DNA of 64,000 nucleotides from Callipepla californica brunnescens (lineage: Eukaryota > Chordata > Aves > Galliformes > Odontophoridae), in NCBI GenBank assembly GCA_023055505.1, contig JALIRH010000010.1, forward strand, positions 4,155,501 through 4,219,500. The letters run 5' to 3'. The position numbers and the translations under genes are program-made. Shown here piece by piece: positions 24,421 to 37,349 of the stretch (the stretch's first letter is position 1; each line of letters starts with the position of its first letter). The notes below the pieces were generated by a model. The model searched no databases and had not been told where the DNA came from. It was given only the letters and a program-made list of their open reading frames with translations.

Positions 24421-27400
24421 TGGCAGCTGAGATTCAGTGTGAAAAGCTAACCCCAATAGAAATGACTATGATTATTTCTGCTGAATTTTGGGTTTCTCCT
24501 GACTCACTAAGCTGTGCTGGGGGAAAATCCTCCCATCTATTCTTGTTTAGGTTAAGGAACAGTAATAACCTTAAACTCATGGCAGCAGGCACAGGGATCC
24601 ATGCTCAGCACATGCTGCTGGCTGCTGCTGCTCAGCTCACAAAACAGAGGCTTTGCCTTCACTACTCGGTATTCCTCATGTTTGCCTTAGATCAGGTGGT
24701 TATTCCGCACAGCCTGCTCTTTTGCTTTCTACTAGCTATTTCCTCTTAGAACTCCCACTCACAAAGCAGACAAATCAAAACCCAGGAAATCTAAAGGCTA
24801 AGCAGGATTCCTGTGAAAATACAGACGGTGTGTATTTGCAGGCTGAGATGTGAATAGCTGGTACCAGGCAGAGCTCTGGTTGTGTCTGAATTATACCCTT
24901 GCCACGCTGCACAAAATAGGAACATCCTTTGGAGATGTGGATGTGCAGGCGATGCTCAGCATGAGTAGGTGGGACAGCTACAATGTAATAGTGACTGCCA
25001 GCCACACTGCTCATTGTGCTCCCAGTCCAAGGGAAAATCCATCATGTTAGTTAAGAGTTTACTATGCACTGGTTTGCAAAGAACATCTGAGAGTGCAAGA
25101 GTTGAAACCAGCAGCAACTTTCTATCTTTATCTATTTATTAACACAAAGAGCTGTACTTCCCTGTGGCAAATCTTCCTGAGTCCCTCTGGGGATGCTGTG
25201 CCTGGGTGCAGCTCAGGGCAGCGTTTTGCTGTGGACTCACTATGAATACACACCAGCTACCACGGCTCTTGGAGCAATGCCCCAGGCCACTGAGTACCTA
25301 ACAGTGGCTCTCACCATACCTACAGAATGAGTTCACAGTGAACATCATGCACACCTGACCAGGGTGGCCACTCAGTGTGGGGGTGGTGGTTGAGGACAGG
25401 GACAGCCACCCCATGCCACCACCATGTGCTCTCAGCATACCATCCCACATGGTGTGGGGGATGGATGGGAAGGAAATGACCATTTGTAGCTTTTCTGGTG
25501 TATTTCAAGGTTTTTTGGGTCCAATTGCTTTTAATTACATTGCAATCCCAGATATTTGGATTCATTCCACTGCTAACTGAAAAACGAGGGGGCTGGAACG
25601 ACTTATGTGAAAATGTTGTTAACATATTCCTCTTCCCACTCTCTGTGCTTCCTCCAAAGTGCCCTGAACACTCCAGAAATGCCAGTCAGTGCTAACGAGC
25701 CCATCATGGTACAGGGAAGTGCAGGATGAGAAGTGGCGGAACCTGGCCAACTGGGGTCCTGGGCCTTGCAACAGCATGGAATGCAACCACCTCTGCCAAT
25801 GCCCACATGCTACTGGACTGTGGCTGTGGCTAGGGTCCAGGCCCAGGGGATTTCTGCTCTGCCATGGCTCCGTGCAGCTTTCCCTCACTTGCTGCTTCTT
25901 CACCTGCTCCGTGCAAGAGCATCTGTTGACACAGCATTATTTTTTAATCCCGCAAGACAGCCAGCTTTCAGGAAAAGCTTTGAAAGAACTGCCAGTGCTT
26001 GTGCCAAAAACATGTGGAATTAAAAGAACATTTCTGCCCCCCTGCTGGTACCTGCATGCCCCACCACTTGCCATCAATCACGCGCTGGTGCTGCCTGGCT
26101 CCATACAGAACTTTCTCACTAGAAGAATTCCCTCGAAGGCATGAATGCCATTATCTAAGTGTTTCAGAGGCCTGGACCAGCCTGGGAGAGCTAGCCCTAG
26201 ACAGGGCTTGTGGGGGAGCACACTCAGAGCTGAAGCACTTCATCATGTGCATGTGTGGTGGTGAGATTTGGTAGCTCCACACTGCAAGGACAGCAGGAAG
26301 CTGGGGCTGAATGTGGCTGATGCTTCTCACCAGGAGATCTTCACCAGATCTTCCTCCCATGTGCTAAATATTGACTGCTGGGCCCAGCAGTGAAGCAAAA
26401 TTGCTGTAAAGTGGAAATAAAGATGAGGGCTGAAGTACCAGCTCTCTTTTGCTGGGCCCAGTGAAGCACCCCATGGGCCCAGCATGTCCTCCACCCACGG
26501 CCACATCCTGCAGTGCCCATCTCCCCCTAGTCTGTCACCCCCCCCATGAGAGGAGTCCCAGTGAGGCTCATTGCTACTCCTGGGTCCTTACCAGCAGTTA
26601 GCTTAGCATGGCTTGTTGCATTTCTGCACAGCACAGGCTGTCATTATGGGCTAGGCTGGTAGTAATTCCGGCTGCTGTATTTCCCTGGCATTTCCCACCA
26701 TAAAATCTTTCTTTTGGTCACCCACAGCCTTGCTCAATTTTTAACTGTTTAGAGAAAAATTCTCCATCCTAAGAATCTGCCCCTTAGGGTTTGTGGTTCT
26801 TTGTTTTTATGGAAGGATGCAATCCAGGCTAAGAGCAAAAGGTTGCTTTGCTCATCCAAAGCCACAGATTAGTTCCAGTCAAACCTAAGGTATTCCTATG
26901 TCAATATGGCAACGGGATACTTCGCAATTGTTTTTTAGTGTGTGTAACCATAGTTGCTCACTGAGAGTCCTGGAAAATCAGAGGGACTTCTTTTTGTTTT
27001 TTGATGGAGTGGGTAGCGGTCACATCATGTAGTATCTGGGCCTTCTAGCTTAGTGCTTTTCTTTCTGGAGCCACTGGGCCTTGAGGTTTGCTGCCATTAA
27101 ATACTGAAATGTACGGCTGCTTTTCTCCAGCACTGAGAGAAAAGAAAGCCAGCTCTGCACTTCGGTGTTCATATCTCACACGGATCCCTACACGCTGCTG
27201 CTAACACAGCAGAAAATGCTTGCAGCAATACCATCTATTTAAAAGTAACGAGACCAGGGCTGCAGAGCAAAGCCCTGCAGTGCCTGGGGCCGGCATCTCC
27301 AGGCAGGGAGGACCCTGTGGGTTGGGAGTGGTGGAGCTGGGCACTTGGGCACAGAGGGCAAGGGGAACATGCCTGTGGGCATTGCATCGAGAGCCTCTGG

Positions 27401-27525
27401 GAGTGTGGAGCTGCCAAAACCTGGTGGAGGGAGGGAGAGGAAGAGCTGATCAGGGAGAAGCAGCGAGGAATAAAGGGACAGGGTGGAGACACGGGGCTGG
27501 CAGGATGATTACCGCCAGATGGCAG
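24421..27525. other. Non-coding stretch, no gene recognised
   Basis: No exon, mobile element or structured RNA is recognised. Overlapping frames on both strands near 25.3-26.3 kb are short and share no family features. The composition is ordinary. Confidence 0.5.
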
Positions 27526-28010
27526 GTATCAATTATTTACCATTTATGTACGATAAAAAAATACACTTTAATGGTGGGAAGAGCACAAAACAAGCTCAAT
27601 AGCGATTCAAAAGCATATGGAAATAAAATGCGGCAATTTAAAGGGTTGTAATAAATGTGCATCTTTCATTGTAATGCCCCTGCAAGAATTACAAATGTTA
27701 AGCCTTAGTGAATTACACTTAAAAATAAATGTAACATAAAAAAGAAATTAGGTGCACAAATAACTTTACATTCAGGCATTTATAAAAGAAAATCTGTTTG
27801 CGGCAGCTAATTAGAAGAAGGGTTCTAATGAGCATCACTTCTCTTTACCTTAGAGTCAAGGCTGAAGTGTTAAACATGAGTATAGTGGGTGCCGTTAAAA
27901 GCTCAACTTTTGTAATTTCAAAGCTGAGATCTCTCTTTTCCAGAGAATAGAGATGAAGTTTTGGTGCCATTAAATCTCCAATTTGTCAGGAAGGGCCATC
28001 TGTGCTGTTC
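27526..28010. promoter_or_regulatory. AT-rich TAAT-dense block, candidate enhancer
   Basis: About 480 bases are very AT-rich and crowded with homeodomain-type cores (CAATTATTTACC, GCTAATTAG, TCTAATGAGC, GAATTACAC, AGAATTACA). There are no simple repeats and no open frame. Boundaries with GC-richer flanks are fairly sharp. This is the strongest candidate for a conserved developmental enhancer in the upstream flank, but conservation is not visible here. Confidence 0.38.
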
Positions 28011-30415
28011 TACAGATACCCCAGTGCATGCACCTTCTTGCTTAGTACCACTGGAACCACCACAATAACCAGGATACATGGCCCATCCCACCTGCACTGA
28101 GTGCTGTCCTGTCCTGGTCCCTGATCCCTAATCCCTAATGCCTGATCCCCAGTGCCTGAGCCTCCCCCTGCCCTGTGGCACCTCTTCTCACTGGGTAAAA
28201 AATGCCACGTGCTTCCAAGCAGGTTCATGGAGCAGGACATCTGGGCCTTCTTGCACTGATGCAGGCAGACAATTTCTCTGGCATTTTGACTGAGAAACAG
28301 CAGAAGTGGTCTTACTGAAATAAGGAGTGTCCATGCCACCCGAACAATGTATTCTGGAAGAACTGTGTCAGAACCTAAACAAGGCACACAAAACACATCA
28401 CTGATTTCTGGTGAGTTAGAAACTTTCCACCAAAATACGGAGCTGATAACTTCCTCCAGAACATTTGCTTTTCTCTGCTCAGCGCTTTTGAACAAAAGAG
28501 CAGCACAGAAAAACCAAGGCACACCAACAGTGCTGCTTGGTCTGCTCCCCTCTACCTGAATTGCTGGGAACAGCTTTGACATTCTTTACAGATCACGTTC
28601 CTCTGGCATGGGGAAGACTTGCTCTTTTCCTTAAACTGTGTTTTCCCTGCCTCTCTGCTTAGAGTGTAGCTAAGGGGTGGCTGCCAGAAGGGCTGGCCTC
28701 ATTCTCCGCAGTCTGTTGTGGTGTAGGGATGAGGAGGTGCTCTGTGTGGGCTGTGGCTAGTGATGCTGCCCAGCATGGAACAGACATGGGGAGAGTTTCC
28801 TCACTCAGTGTCTCTTGAGTGTTTGCTAGTGCTGGATGCAGCCTCTGGAGCAGGAGCCTTCCTCCCAGCCTGGGGCAGGCCTCGCCCCTCCACTTGGCTG
28901 AGCTGCGGCCATGGCAGTGGTTCCTGATGACATGAAAACCCAGAAAGGGGAACAAGGAGCCTGGGGAAGGAGAAGTGGGTGGTGAGTCAGGGTGGGGAGG
29001 CTGGAACTCCTGCCACCCCACAACCTCATCCCATCTGGTGAAGCATGCCGGCACCTCCTTGCTGCGGGCATGGCGTGACCCATGCTTGCGTTTGTCTCAC
29101 AAGCCCACAGCACTTCCATATTTTTAAATATTTAATCTTTGCTGCCTGGTTGCCATGGGAACCTCCGCACAGAAATCTTGACTTTGGGTTAATTGGGAGG
29201 GTCCTTCCTGTGGGCGGGCAGCAGTGAGATGTCCCCCCATCACTGGGTCAGCATTGCCCTAGGCAGGTCAGGGCGTGTTTTGGTATTGGCTCCTGATGTG
29301 AAGTCACCAAATTCTCAGGAAATCCCCTTCACAGTACTCAAATAATTTCTGTCCCAGGACACCCCCTGGTTCTGGCTACAGGCAGCAGTCTCTCCCAGGA
29401 GCTTTGGCAGACCCACGGTGCCCAGCACAGAGCTCTGCCCAGTGCCCCAGGAGGTTTGTGGCTCCTTTCCCCAGCAGCAGCAGTGCCGCTCCATCCCCCT
29501 CAGCTGTGCTGGGCCTTCTCCCCCACTGCTGTTGGAACACACCGTGGTTAGGGCTGGATCCCAGGGTGCCCACGGCATTGCATAAAGTGAGGCAATGGAA
29601 AGGAAACCATGTCAGCAGTTGTGTGAGAGATGATAGTGAGCCAAAAGGAAAAAATGTATGCAAAAGGTACATTCTTTTGCCAACAAATTAAGTCTAAATT
29701 ACAGAGTCTGGGATTCTTCAAATAAGTTAAATGCTGTATTACAAATTTAGTTTCAATTAACAAATTAAATAGAAAAGCAAGCTCGCTGCCTAGCAGCTAT
29801 TGTGCAACAGGAGGCATTTTGCAGTGACGACCTTTTCTCCCACCACCATACAGTGTAGCTGAAAACTGTATAGATGCAGTTATCAATATGCCCACACTTG
29901 CAGCCCCACTCCATGTCCCTGCTCCTGCTCCTGACCTGAGCTCATCCAGCTCAGCCCCGCACTGGCTTGGGCACTGTGAGCAGCCAGAGCTTTGTGCCTG
30001 CTGCCCACCGTGGTGGGGAGTGGTGGCAGCTCACCTCCTCTTATGCTGAGAGAGACCTTAGAGTGCTGCTCAGAAATAGCAAGAAAGCAGTCACTAGAAA
30101 ATCCTCTGAAGCCAAGACCAAAAAAAATATGTTGACAAATTCTACGGGACCCAAAGGAATGTTTAAGAATGCTCTTGTGTTCCCCCTGCAGAGCACTGAG
30201 CTCCATCTCTGAGCCATGGCTGAGGGCTCACTCTTTGCTTAGGACTTTTGCCTGTAAAACCCACCTGGGGTGGCTGCCTGTCACTGGCACCAGGGATACC
30301 AGGGACACGGCATGGGGACTGAGAGTAGGCTGTGGGAATCCAGCAGGGTCAGTGCCAAGGGGAGCGGGGCCACCACGTCCCCTCCAAAAGTGCTTCAGCA
30401 AACAGTCCGTGGTCG
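28011..30415. other. Non-coding stretch, no gene recognised
   Basis: GC-richer than the previous block. A 190-codon open frame (28010-28582, minus strand) is unrecognised and lacks support. A short degenerate CCCTRAT repeat lies at 28115-28163. Nothing else is identified. Confidence 0.5.
28115..28163. repeat. Degenerate CCCTRAT short tandem repeat
   Basis: CCCTGAT, CCCTAAT and GCCTGAT units follow each other. The repeat is short and imperfect; its resemblance to the telomere repeat is superficial. Confidence 0.55.
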
Positions 30416-30830
30416 AACGCCCTTTTTTATTACTTTACAGCACAGTTTTTCCTCGAATTTTATGGCATTTCATTAAAGCCGCCAGAAGGTGATACTGCCC
30501 TCTTTCCAGAAGTGAAATAAATTCAAGTTTTATCGCTTCTGGAAATGCTGGAACAGCTGTCAGGACATTTGATGGATTTTCTCAATTACAGGACTTGTGG
30601 AGCATTTTATACTTACATCCGCGCCAAAGTTTAATATACTGTATGAGATGTTTGTGTCCCCCCATCTCTTATCTCTTTGCATCTCCCTTCCTAATAACGG
30701 TCAACGTGTTATTTTTTTCTCTTAATTCCTTCTCTACTATAGCCTTTTTTCCTCCTCGATAACGACCTAGCTCTTTCCTCTTTATTTCCCAATAACACTG
30801 GGACTTAACGTTCCCGTGTGAGCAGCTAGC
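30416..30830. promoter_or_regulatory. Candidate distal regulatory element
   Basis: An AT-rich, motif-dense block (CTCAATTACAGG, CATTTCATTAAAGCC, CCTAATAACGG, GCGCCAAAG) without repeats or frames. A weak CTCF-like string lies at 30478-30495. The call rests on composition. Confidence 0.3.
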
Positions 30831-31259
30831 ACAGATGCCAAGATGCTACTGCTGGGTGCGTTGCAGGGAGCAGCACGGGGCTGCCAATGCCAGCAAACCC
30901 AGCACCAGGTTGTGTGCATCAGTCCCCAGGTGCTGCAGCACTTTCCTTACATCTTCAGTTCTCTGTGGAAAATGGATCAGTGGTCATCATGAAATAAATA
31001 GGTAACTGGGGCCATCTGCTTGCTCCTTGCTCCCGGTGAGAAAGGCGATGTTGATTTCCTCTCCCTTTCACACACTAATAAAGCACGTGAGGATGCCAAA
31101 TTGCACCTTCCTTTCTTTCTGGCTTTAAGCCAAAGCACATGGCAGCTCAGTCCTGGCTCCGTGGGGACAGGGTGAGCATGGGAGCTCTTTGCTCCATCCC
31201 TGCCAGCAGAGAGGTCCAGGCCCACACCTCTGGTCCTCAGCAGGGTTCAGAAAGCCAAG

Positions 31260-31620
31260 GTGTGATCCCAGATTTATTCAGATTAGAACAATTAAGGCAA
31301 TTAAATGCACAGAAGTGCTTGGGAAGGAGGGAACTACTACCTAGTAGAATTGCTATTACAGTCGATCAAATTGACACAAAAAGATTAAAAACCTGATTTA
31401 CATTAAAAAAAAAAAAAAACCAACAAAAAACCCAGGCATTCACTAAAATAGATAATGCATCCTGCTGAGAAAATCACTCCATGCATAAAAGAGAAGCAAA
31501 GGTGATTATATGTAACAAAACTAATCTTCTCTATTGCTTTAATCACCTCAGACCGTTTCACCTGCTTATTTGGAAACTGTTAACTTGAAGAAAAAATTAT
31601 TGTGAAAACGTCCTCATTTC
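31260..31620. promoter_or_regulatory. Candidate distal regulatory element with internal A tract
   Basis: Rich in CAATTAA, GGCAATTAAATG, GATTACATT-like, AAAGGTGATTATAT and TTTAATCACC motifs. A run of 15 A residues starts near 31405. No target-site duplication or retrogene body is visible beside the A tract. The call is compositional. Confidence 0.28.
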
Positions 31621-34600
31621 CAGCGCCACGCTCCAATGGACATGTTTTCCTACACATCCATCCCCACAGCCTCTAACAGCGGCCATTGCTCTGCAAGATA
31701 AATGTTTGCTCAAGACTATCATGTGGCTAATGCTTTTATTCATGACTTGAGTTCCAGATGCAGTGAGGGCAGAGGATGCCAGGCAGCCAGGAGTGACCTG
31801 CTGGGCCCATCGTGCCACTACCATTTTTTTCTCTGTTTCAGGGGAGCGGAGCACAGGCATTTTTCCTCCCATGCACCTTGGTTCACAAAGTCAGCACAGT
31901 TCTTGTGGCTATGCTGGAGGGGAAGGAAAGGTGCGGTGACTGATGCGGGCATGGGAGAGGACTGCAGGCTGCTGCAGCATTCACAAACTACATCCACAAA
32001 GATCAGTGCGTTGGCCCTGTGCTGATGTGCTTGGCCATCCCAGCATTTACCTATTTGACGCTGAGATGCAACAGCTTCTGTTTTGCTAAGTTGTATCACA
32101 TTAAGCCTGATTCTTTCCTTGCCCAAGCAACAGCTAGTGAGATTGTACAGCTGGCTCGTTTTTACACAACGTTGACCCAAAGCCCACTAAGCACCGTGGG
32201 AGCCCCCATGCATAGAGATGTTGAGCCAGCCCCGCAGTCAAGACTCGAGCTGCTGGCGCAGCAAGGAGGCTGTCACACCATGGCACTGGCACTGAAATGG
32301 GCAGCACCATGCTATGGCAGTAAATTCTTTCAGGTCTCCATAATTCGCCCAAATGCCTCACACATTTCTCTTACAAATGCAGTTTTGCCATGATCTCCAA
32401 ATTCAGGACTGGCATGAATGATATGTGCTATCTCAGGCTGTCAGTAAGGGCAGAAGAAAAAAAATCACTCTTCCACTGATAGGTATAAAAAATGGTTTGG
32501 GCAAAAAGTATGCTCAGTCTCCTTCCAGAGACTAATGACTTCCGAAACTCAGAATATTCAGAAAGGAGAAGAAATGGAGTGAGGGCACACAGAGGGAACA
32601 GGAGGACAGCAAGCATTCTCCTCCTTGTTGTAAATCACAGAAATCAAATTAGATCATCTCAAATCGAGGGACAAAAAGCCAGTTATAGATCCATTTTGCA
32701 ACGCCAGCCGACGTGGCTTCCATTTGTGACTCACAGAGTGATATTACTTATCCTGAGTGCTTCTTTGACAACATAAGCATTTAATGTGAAGACGTGTAAA
32801 ATTACAGCAAAATGAATGAAATTCAGGAAATTATGTAAAGTTTATGGTTTCTTCGTTTTTCCTTTTTTCTTTTTTTGAGGCCTTCTCTCAATTTCTGCCT
32901 CCTAAATTAGAACTTGGGCAATGAATACAACAACTGACAGTGGCTTCCCAGAGCAAAGGACTTTTCTTCCTTTGATGCATCTGAGCAACTTCAGGCTAAC
33001 ACAAGCACTCGCTGAGCGGTGAATAGACCTTTATGTTGATGAGGCAAATCCTGAGGCACTTAAAGGCAACCTGCACCGAAGTGTCTCATGTATCTCCGTC
33101 TTCAAAGTGCAACATACTTATGGAAATTGCAGATGCTGCAGTGCTATTTGTCTGGAAGGAGGCATTACAGCTGACATATGAACCTGATTTCTCAAACAGA
33201 TGAGGTCTGTGACAGGTTTAAGGAAGCGTCTATAAATTAGGATGCATAATAAAGTTCCTACTGCCTTCCTTGGCTGCTGCCTTGTCGGTTCAAGAGCTGC
33301 AAGAGCTGTGCTTGGCAGAGCACCAAACCTCCCCCCTCCCAGTGGGTAGGCAAAGCCCAGCACCCAGCACTGCCAGCAGTGTCCTCTCCCCAGCCTCTGC
33401 AGTGGCCCCACGGCCAGCAGCCCCACAAGCAAGTCTCACGTCGGCTCCACAAGCTGATCCTAAAAGGCTCGGCTTGGCCCCGCTGGTGATCTGCAGCAGT
33501 CTCCTGCCCAGCTGCGCTTCCTATGGAGAAGCGCGAGGTGGTGGAGTGAAACCAAACTCTTGCTGCCATCTTCAGCTCTGCCCCGAGAATGCACAAGCCA
33601 CGGAGCAGCCGTGCTGGGGTAGCCCCCACTCCAAAGCCTCCCTGGCTGCAGCGGGGAGAGCGTCCAGTCCTGTATAAGGAACCAGGGAGCTATGACAAAT
33701 GGGCTCGGCACAGAAATCAGCTCTGAGAAATTGGTCTTGAAGTACTTTGAGGATGCCTAGCCAGCATCCAGAGTGACAGAGCAAATGGGAAAGCATGAAG
33801 AGCTGATGATTTTTCTTCGAAACATGTTTTTTATTGCTGTTGTTGTGGTGGTTGTATATAGATTTTATTTATTTATTTAAGAAAGGATGAAAATAGTGAA
33901 AGACACAAAGGTCTGCATCAGCCAGCACAATCCCGCATGGGCTGCTGCATCTTTTTCCCTGTCTCGGTCTGAAAATGCACTGTTTATGTGACTCTGCAGA
34001 CCACAGAAGGGAAGACACAGCAAGAAATTATTCTTCCCTTTATGAGCACAGTCCTAGATGGAGAAGTTCATGATGAGAAAGCAAATAAAGAGAAGAGAGG
34101 TGACCTGGTCTGCCCAAGCAGTGCCGTTGCCAGCACCCATGTGTTGCTGAAGCATGTGTTGGCAGTGCTTTCTCCTGAGATTGTACTGTCCACACAGGCA
34201 GAAAGGAAGGAGCAAGAGGAACAGAAACTTGCCTCCATTTTTAGCATTTTACTTTTCCTGAGTCAGCAGAAACCCTTAAGAAGTATCCTGGGGATATCCC
34301 GGCTGCCCTCCCAACGTGATCTGCCTCTCAGCATATGGCTGCTGGTGGTTTCCCTTCCATCAGCGCAGTCTGCTTTGCAGCAACAAGGAAAAGCTTCAGA
34401 TCTGGACATAAAAGAGGCATCACGCAAAAGTATTTCCTTTAGTTTCTTCGCAGATAACAAATGGCAGCTACCATTTCAAGTCTTTCTCTGCTGAAGACCT
34501 CTGTCTTGACATCACCAGTCATTTACAATCTTCCATTAGCTATACACAGTCATATCTCTTCTCTCCTAGCTGCTGCTCCGGAACTTTTTGCTTAGGCAGC

Positions 34601-35985
34601 ACATAAGTTCTTGTTGGGAAGATTTACAAGCAAAAATAAAACCTTCTGCCAGGAGCAGTCCTGTGTCCCAGGCGTGGCTCTCGCCCTCTGCATGGCTCCA
34701 TCTCTTTAGTGCACCACTGCCTTCCCACAGCCTGAGCAAGTCTGAGGGAAGCTGCAACACTTAACCCGGGGTTGTTCCTCCTGGACAAGGCACAGCCCTG
34801 TGCTATGCGTAAAGAAACAGCAGTTCCCAGGAGCTCATGCTGCAGCATTGTGCTTCCTGCTGCATTTTTGGTCTGCCACAGCTCTTGCTTTTGTTCCTTG
34901 CTAAGATGTTTGTGTCAGCCGAGCCATGCAAATTTGGCACTGAAATGAGATTGGGCTGCGATCAGTGTTTTCTTACTGTACAGCTCGTGATCCTTCCTGT
35001 TGCCAACAAATCACACCAATCCAAAGGCTGCCAAGTGGAAGCAGTGCTGAAGGCAGTCCCCCAAAAGGAGGAGGCTGAAATTCTGTACTCAGGGGCAGAA
35101 GACCTGCTTTAACTTGGGAGCTTCAGTGGGAGACCTGGCTGTGGTTTTGCAAGCCACAGTTCTCCTGCTCTATGCCCATTTTACAAAAATCAAGATCCAT
35201 CCAGACATGTTTCACCCAGAACTCCAGATGGCTAGGGAAAGGCTGGGTGGACACTGTGGGATTTACTCCAATGATAAAAGAATCCATGAGCAAAACAAAA
35301 TTGTTCCTGCAGACACTTACAATGTTTTCATTTCCTTTAACTGCCACAAAAACTACCTACATTGGGCAGCCTGGTGGTGGTGTGGTGGCCAGGGTGCTGG
35401 AGATTGCCCAGGTGCTGAAGAAGCTAAATATGAGAGAGAAAATATTCTCCAGTAATGAACCTCTCCATCAGCCTCCTTGCTGCTGCCCTCCTTAATCCTT
35501 TTGTACACAGGGGAGGAGGCGAGGTGGTGCCTTTCTCAGGATAACACCTGCCAGCCAGGGCAGAGTTTTCCTAATGCGCAGCCATTCAAATTAAACCACA
35601 AATTTCTTCTAGGGGTAATGCTCTGCTGTTCTTCTAAATCTATTCTCATTTTATTTTGCCATTTTGACACCATTAGCTTTCCAAAAGTGCTAGCCCACAC
35701 ACAGATAATACTGTCAATTTTAGCGTGCTTGGAAAAACACAGAGCAGCCTAAACTCAGTCAAATGCTTGACTTTGGCTTTTCCTTATCGTATAATATTCT
35801 TTTGTACATAGCTCTGCATGGCAGTTCATTTATATCAAATTTTACCAGTTAAGGGAGAGGGGAAGAAAAGTAATCAATCTTTATCTTGACAAAGAGATCC
35901 AAAGTCAATACGCTGACATTTTCTACCAGCTGAGCATCAGCTCCTCTGGTTTTGTTCCCGGTTTTATTTGACAACCATCCATTAT
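31621..35985. other. Non-coding stretch with AT-rich sub-blocks
   Basis: No gene is recognised. Sub-blocks at about 32400-33260 and 35760-35940 are AT-rich and motif-dense, while 33270-33680 is GC-richer without being a CpG island. The 168-codon frame at 33988-34494 (plus strand) has no recognisable domain. A T-rich and (TTTA)-like run occurs near 33825-33880. Confidence 0.45.
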
Positions 35986-35987
35986 CA

Positions 35988-36225
35988 TATAGAATCACAG
36001 AATGGCTTGGATTGGAAGGGACCCCAAGGATCATCAAATTCCAACCCCGCTGTCACAGGCAGGGCCACCAACCTTCAAATCTGGTATTAGACCAGGCTGC
36101 CCAGGGCCCCATACAACCTGGTCTTGAATACCTCTGGGGTCGGAGCATCCCCAGCCTCTCTGGACAGCCTGTTCCAGCATCTCACACTCCCTCTGTAAAG
36201 AACTTTCCCCTGACATCCATTGTTG
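35988..36225 (-). mobile_element. CR1 LINE 3' fragment, best preserved copy
   Basis: It begins with ATAGAATCACAGAATGGCTT and runs through GGATTGGAAGGGACC, GACCAGGCTGCCCAGGGCCC, CAACCTGGTCTTGAATACCT, GGACAGCCTGTTCCAGCATC and CTGTAAAGAACTTTCCCCTG. These are successive landmarks of the CR1 3' region, read here as reverse complement. Similarity fades after about 36225. It is a dead, 5'-truncated copy without coding capacity. Confidence 0.96.
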
Positions 36226-36579
36226 TCAACAAGCAAAGGTCATCTCCTCTTGTTGGCCTGGCCGAAGCCTTGTGTGCCCACAGACCCTCATAAGCAAAGC
36301 AGAAGGGTATGATCCCACAGCTGCAAGAGCAGGAGCTTTCTAAAAAACACAGAATAGATTTTATTCAAGCTGAACAGGAGGATCTGGTCTTCAGGCACTA
36401 GTCACTTGTGCACATTTTCATACAGACAGCAGCAAGCCCTGGGCCATTTCCCAAGATTTCATAGCAGCTCAATGGGAGCAGACACAAGATGTGCACTGCA
36501 GCATTAGGAGCCCCCGACGCCTGGAGATCAACCCCAAAGTGAGAGGCAGAAGGAAAGAGATGAGCATTTGTCCTTGATT

Positions 36580-37140
36580 AGGGTTTTCTAAATCAGCAGA
36601 TCCTTTCCATGTGTGCAGTCTTTACATCAAGCACAGCATAGAAAAAAATCGATTTGTTTTTCTCAGTCCAATTCTCCTCTGTCTAATAGGTCTGTTGTAA
36701 ACGCCAATTTTACTGTCATTTACACTGTGCCCATTTGAGCTATTTTATCAATAGTTAAATAAGAATACTTTAAAGTAATGTGATTTTTTAATTTGAATTC
36801 CAATTTATGTTCAGATGGTTTGACACAAATCTAGTAAGGAAGGCACACTATTTTCATTGAACAAATTAAATTATATGTTATATAGCCACACAAGTAAGTA
36901 TGTTATGTAATTGGATAAATAAATACCTGTGATTGGATACAGTATCTCATTGTCACCTACATATAATAGCAAGGCCAGTGGAAGTATTGTACAAATCACC
37001 ATGTTTTAATAGTTAGCAGTCCATAAGAATCGACCTGGAAGACAATAAGCAGAAACAAATCCAAAAAAAAGGCTAAACCTCATTATTTAAATCCAGGCTT
37101 CCTGCTTGCAATTTAAATTGCAATTCAAACCAACTTACAG
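36580..37140. promoter_or_regulatory. AT-rich block, candidate distal regulatory element
   Basis: About 560 AT-rich bases with many TAAT/ATTA cores, including TTTTTAATTTGAATTCCAAT and GTAATTGGATAAATAAATAC. No open frame or mobile signature. It resembles the block at 27.6 kb. Confidence 0.3.
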
Positions 37141-37197
37141 TCATTTTCACTTAGATCAGTGCATGTGGGCAGAGGTCAAAGCAGTTTGTTGTGCTGA

Positions 37198-37346
37198 AGA
37201 TGATGGTGTGGTATGAAAGGTGGTGATGATAACACAGATAAGTGATGGGAATGGAGATGGATAATGGGCATGGGAAGTGGGCACGGATGATGGGCAGTGG
37301 GGATAGAGAGGGAAGATGGGGATGCACAATGGACAATGGGGATGCA
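37198..37346 (+). repeat. Degenerate GATGGG/AATGGG minisatellite
   Basis: About 150 bases are built from diverged units of GATGG, GGATGATGGGC and AATGGGGATGCAC, the last of which recurs nearly exactly near its right end. The strand is purine-rich. It explains the proline- and histidine-rich open frames on the minus strand, which are not genes. Confidence 0.7.
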
Positions 37347-37349
37347 CCG

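Noticed and set aside
30478..30495. CCGCCAGAAGGTGATACTG as a CTCF site
   Set aside because: It matches only part of the CTCF core, with mismatches at informative positions. I would not call it without ChIP data.
31404..31420. A15 tract as the tail of a processed pseudogene or short retroelement
   Set aside because: No recognisable gene or element body precedes it on either side, and no target-site duplication is visible.
37151..37347. Minus-strand Pro/His/Ser-rich frames
   Set aside because: They are translations of the degenerate GATGGG minisatellite.
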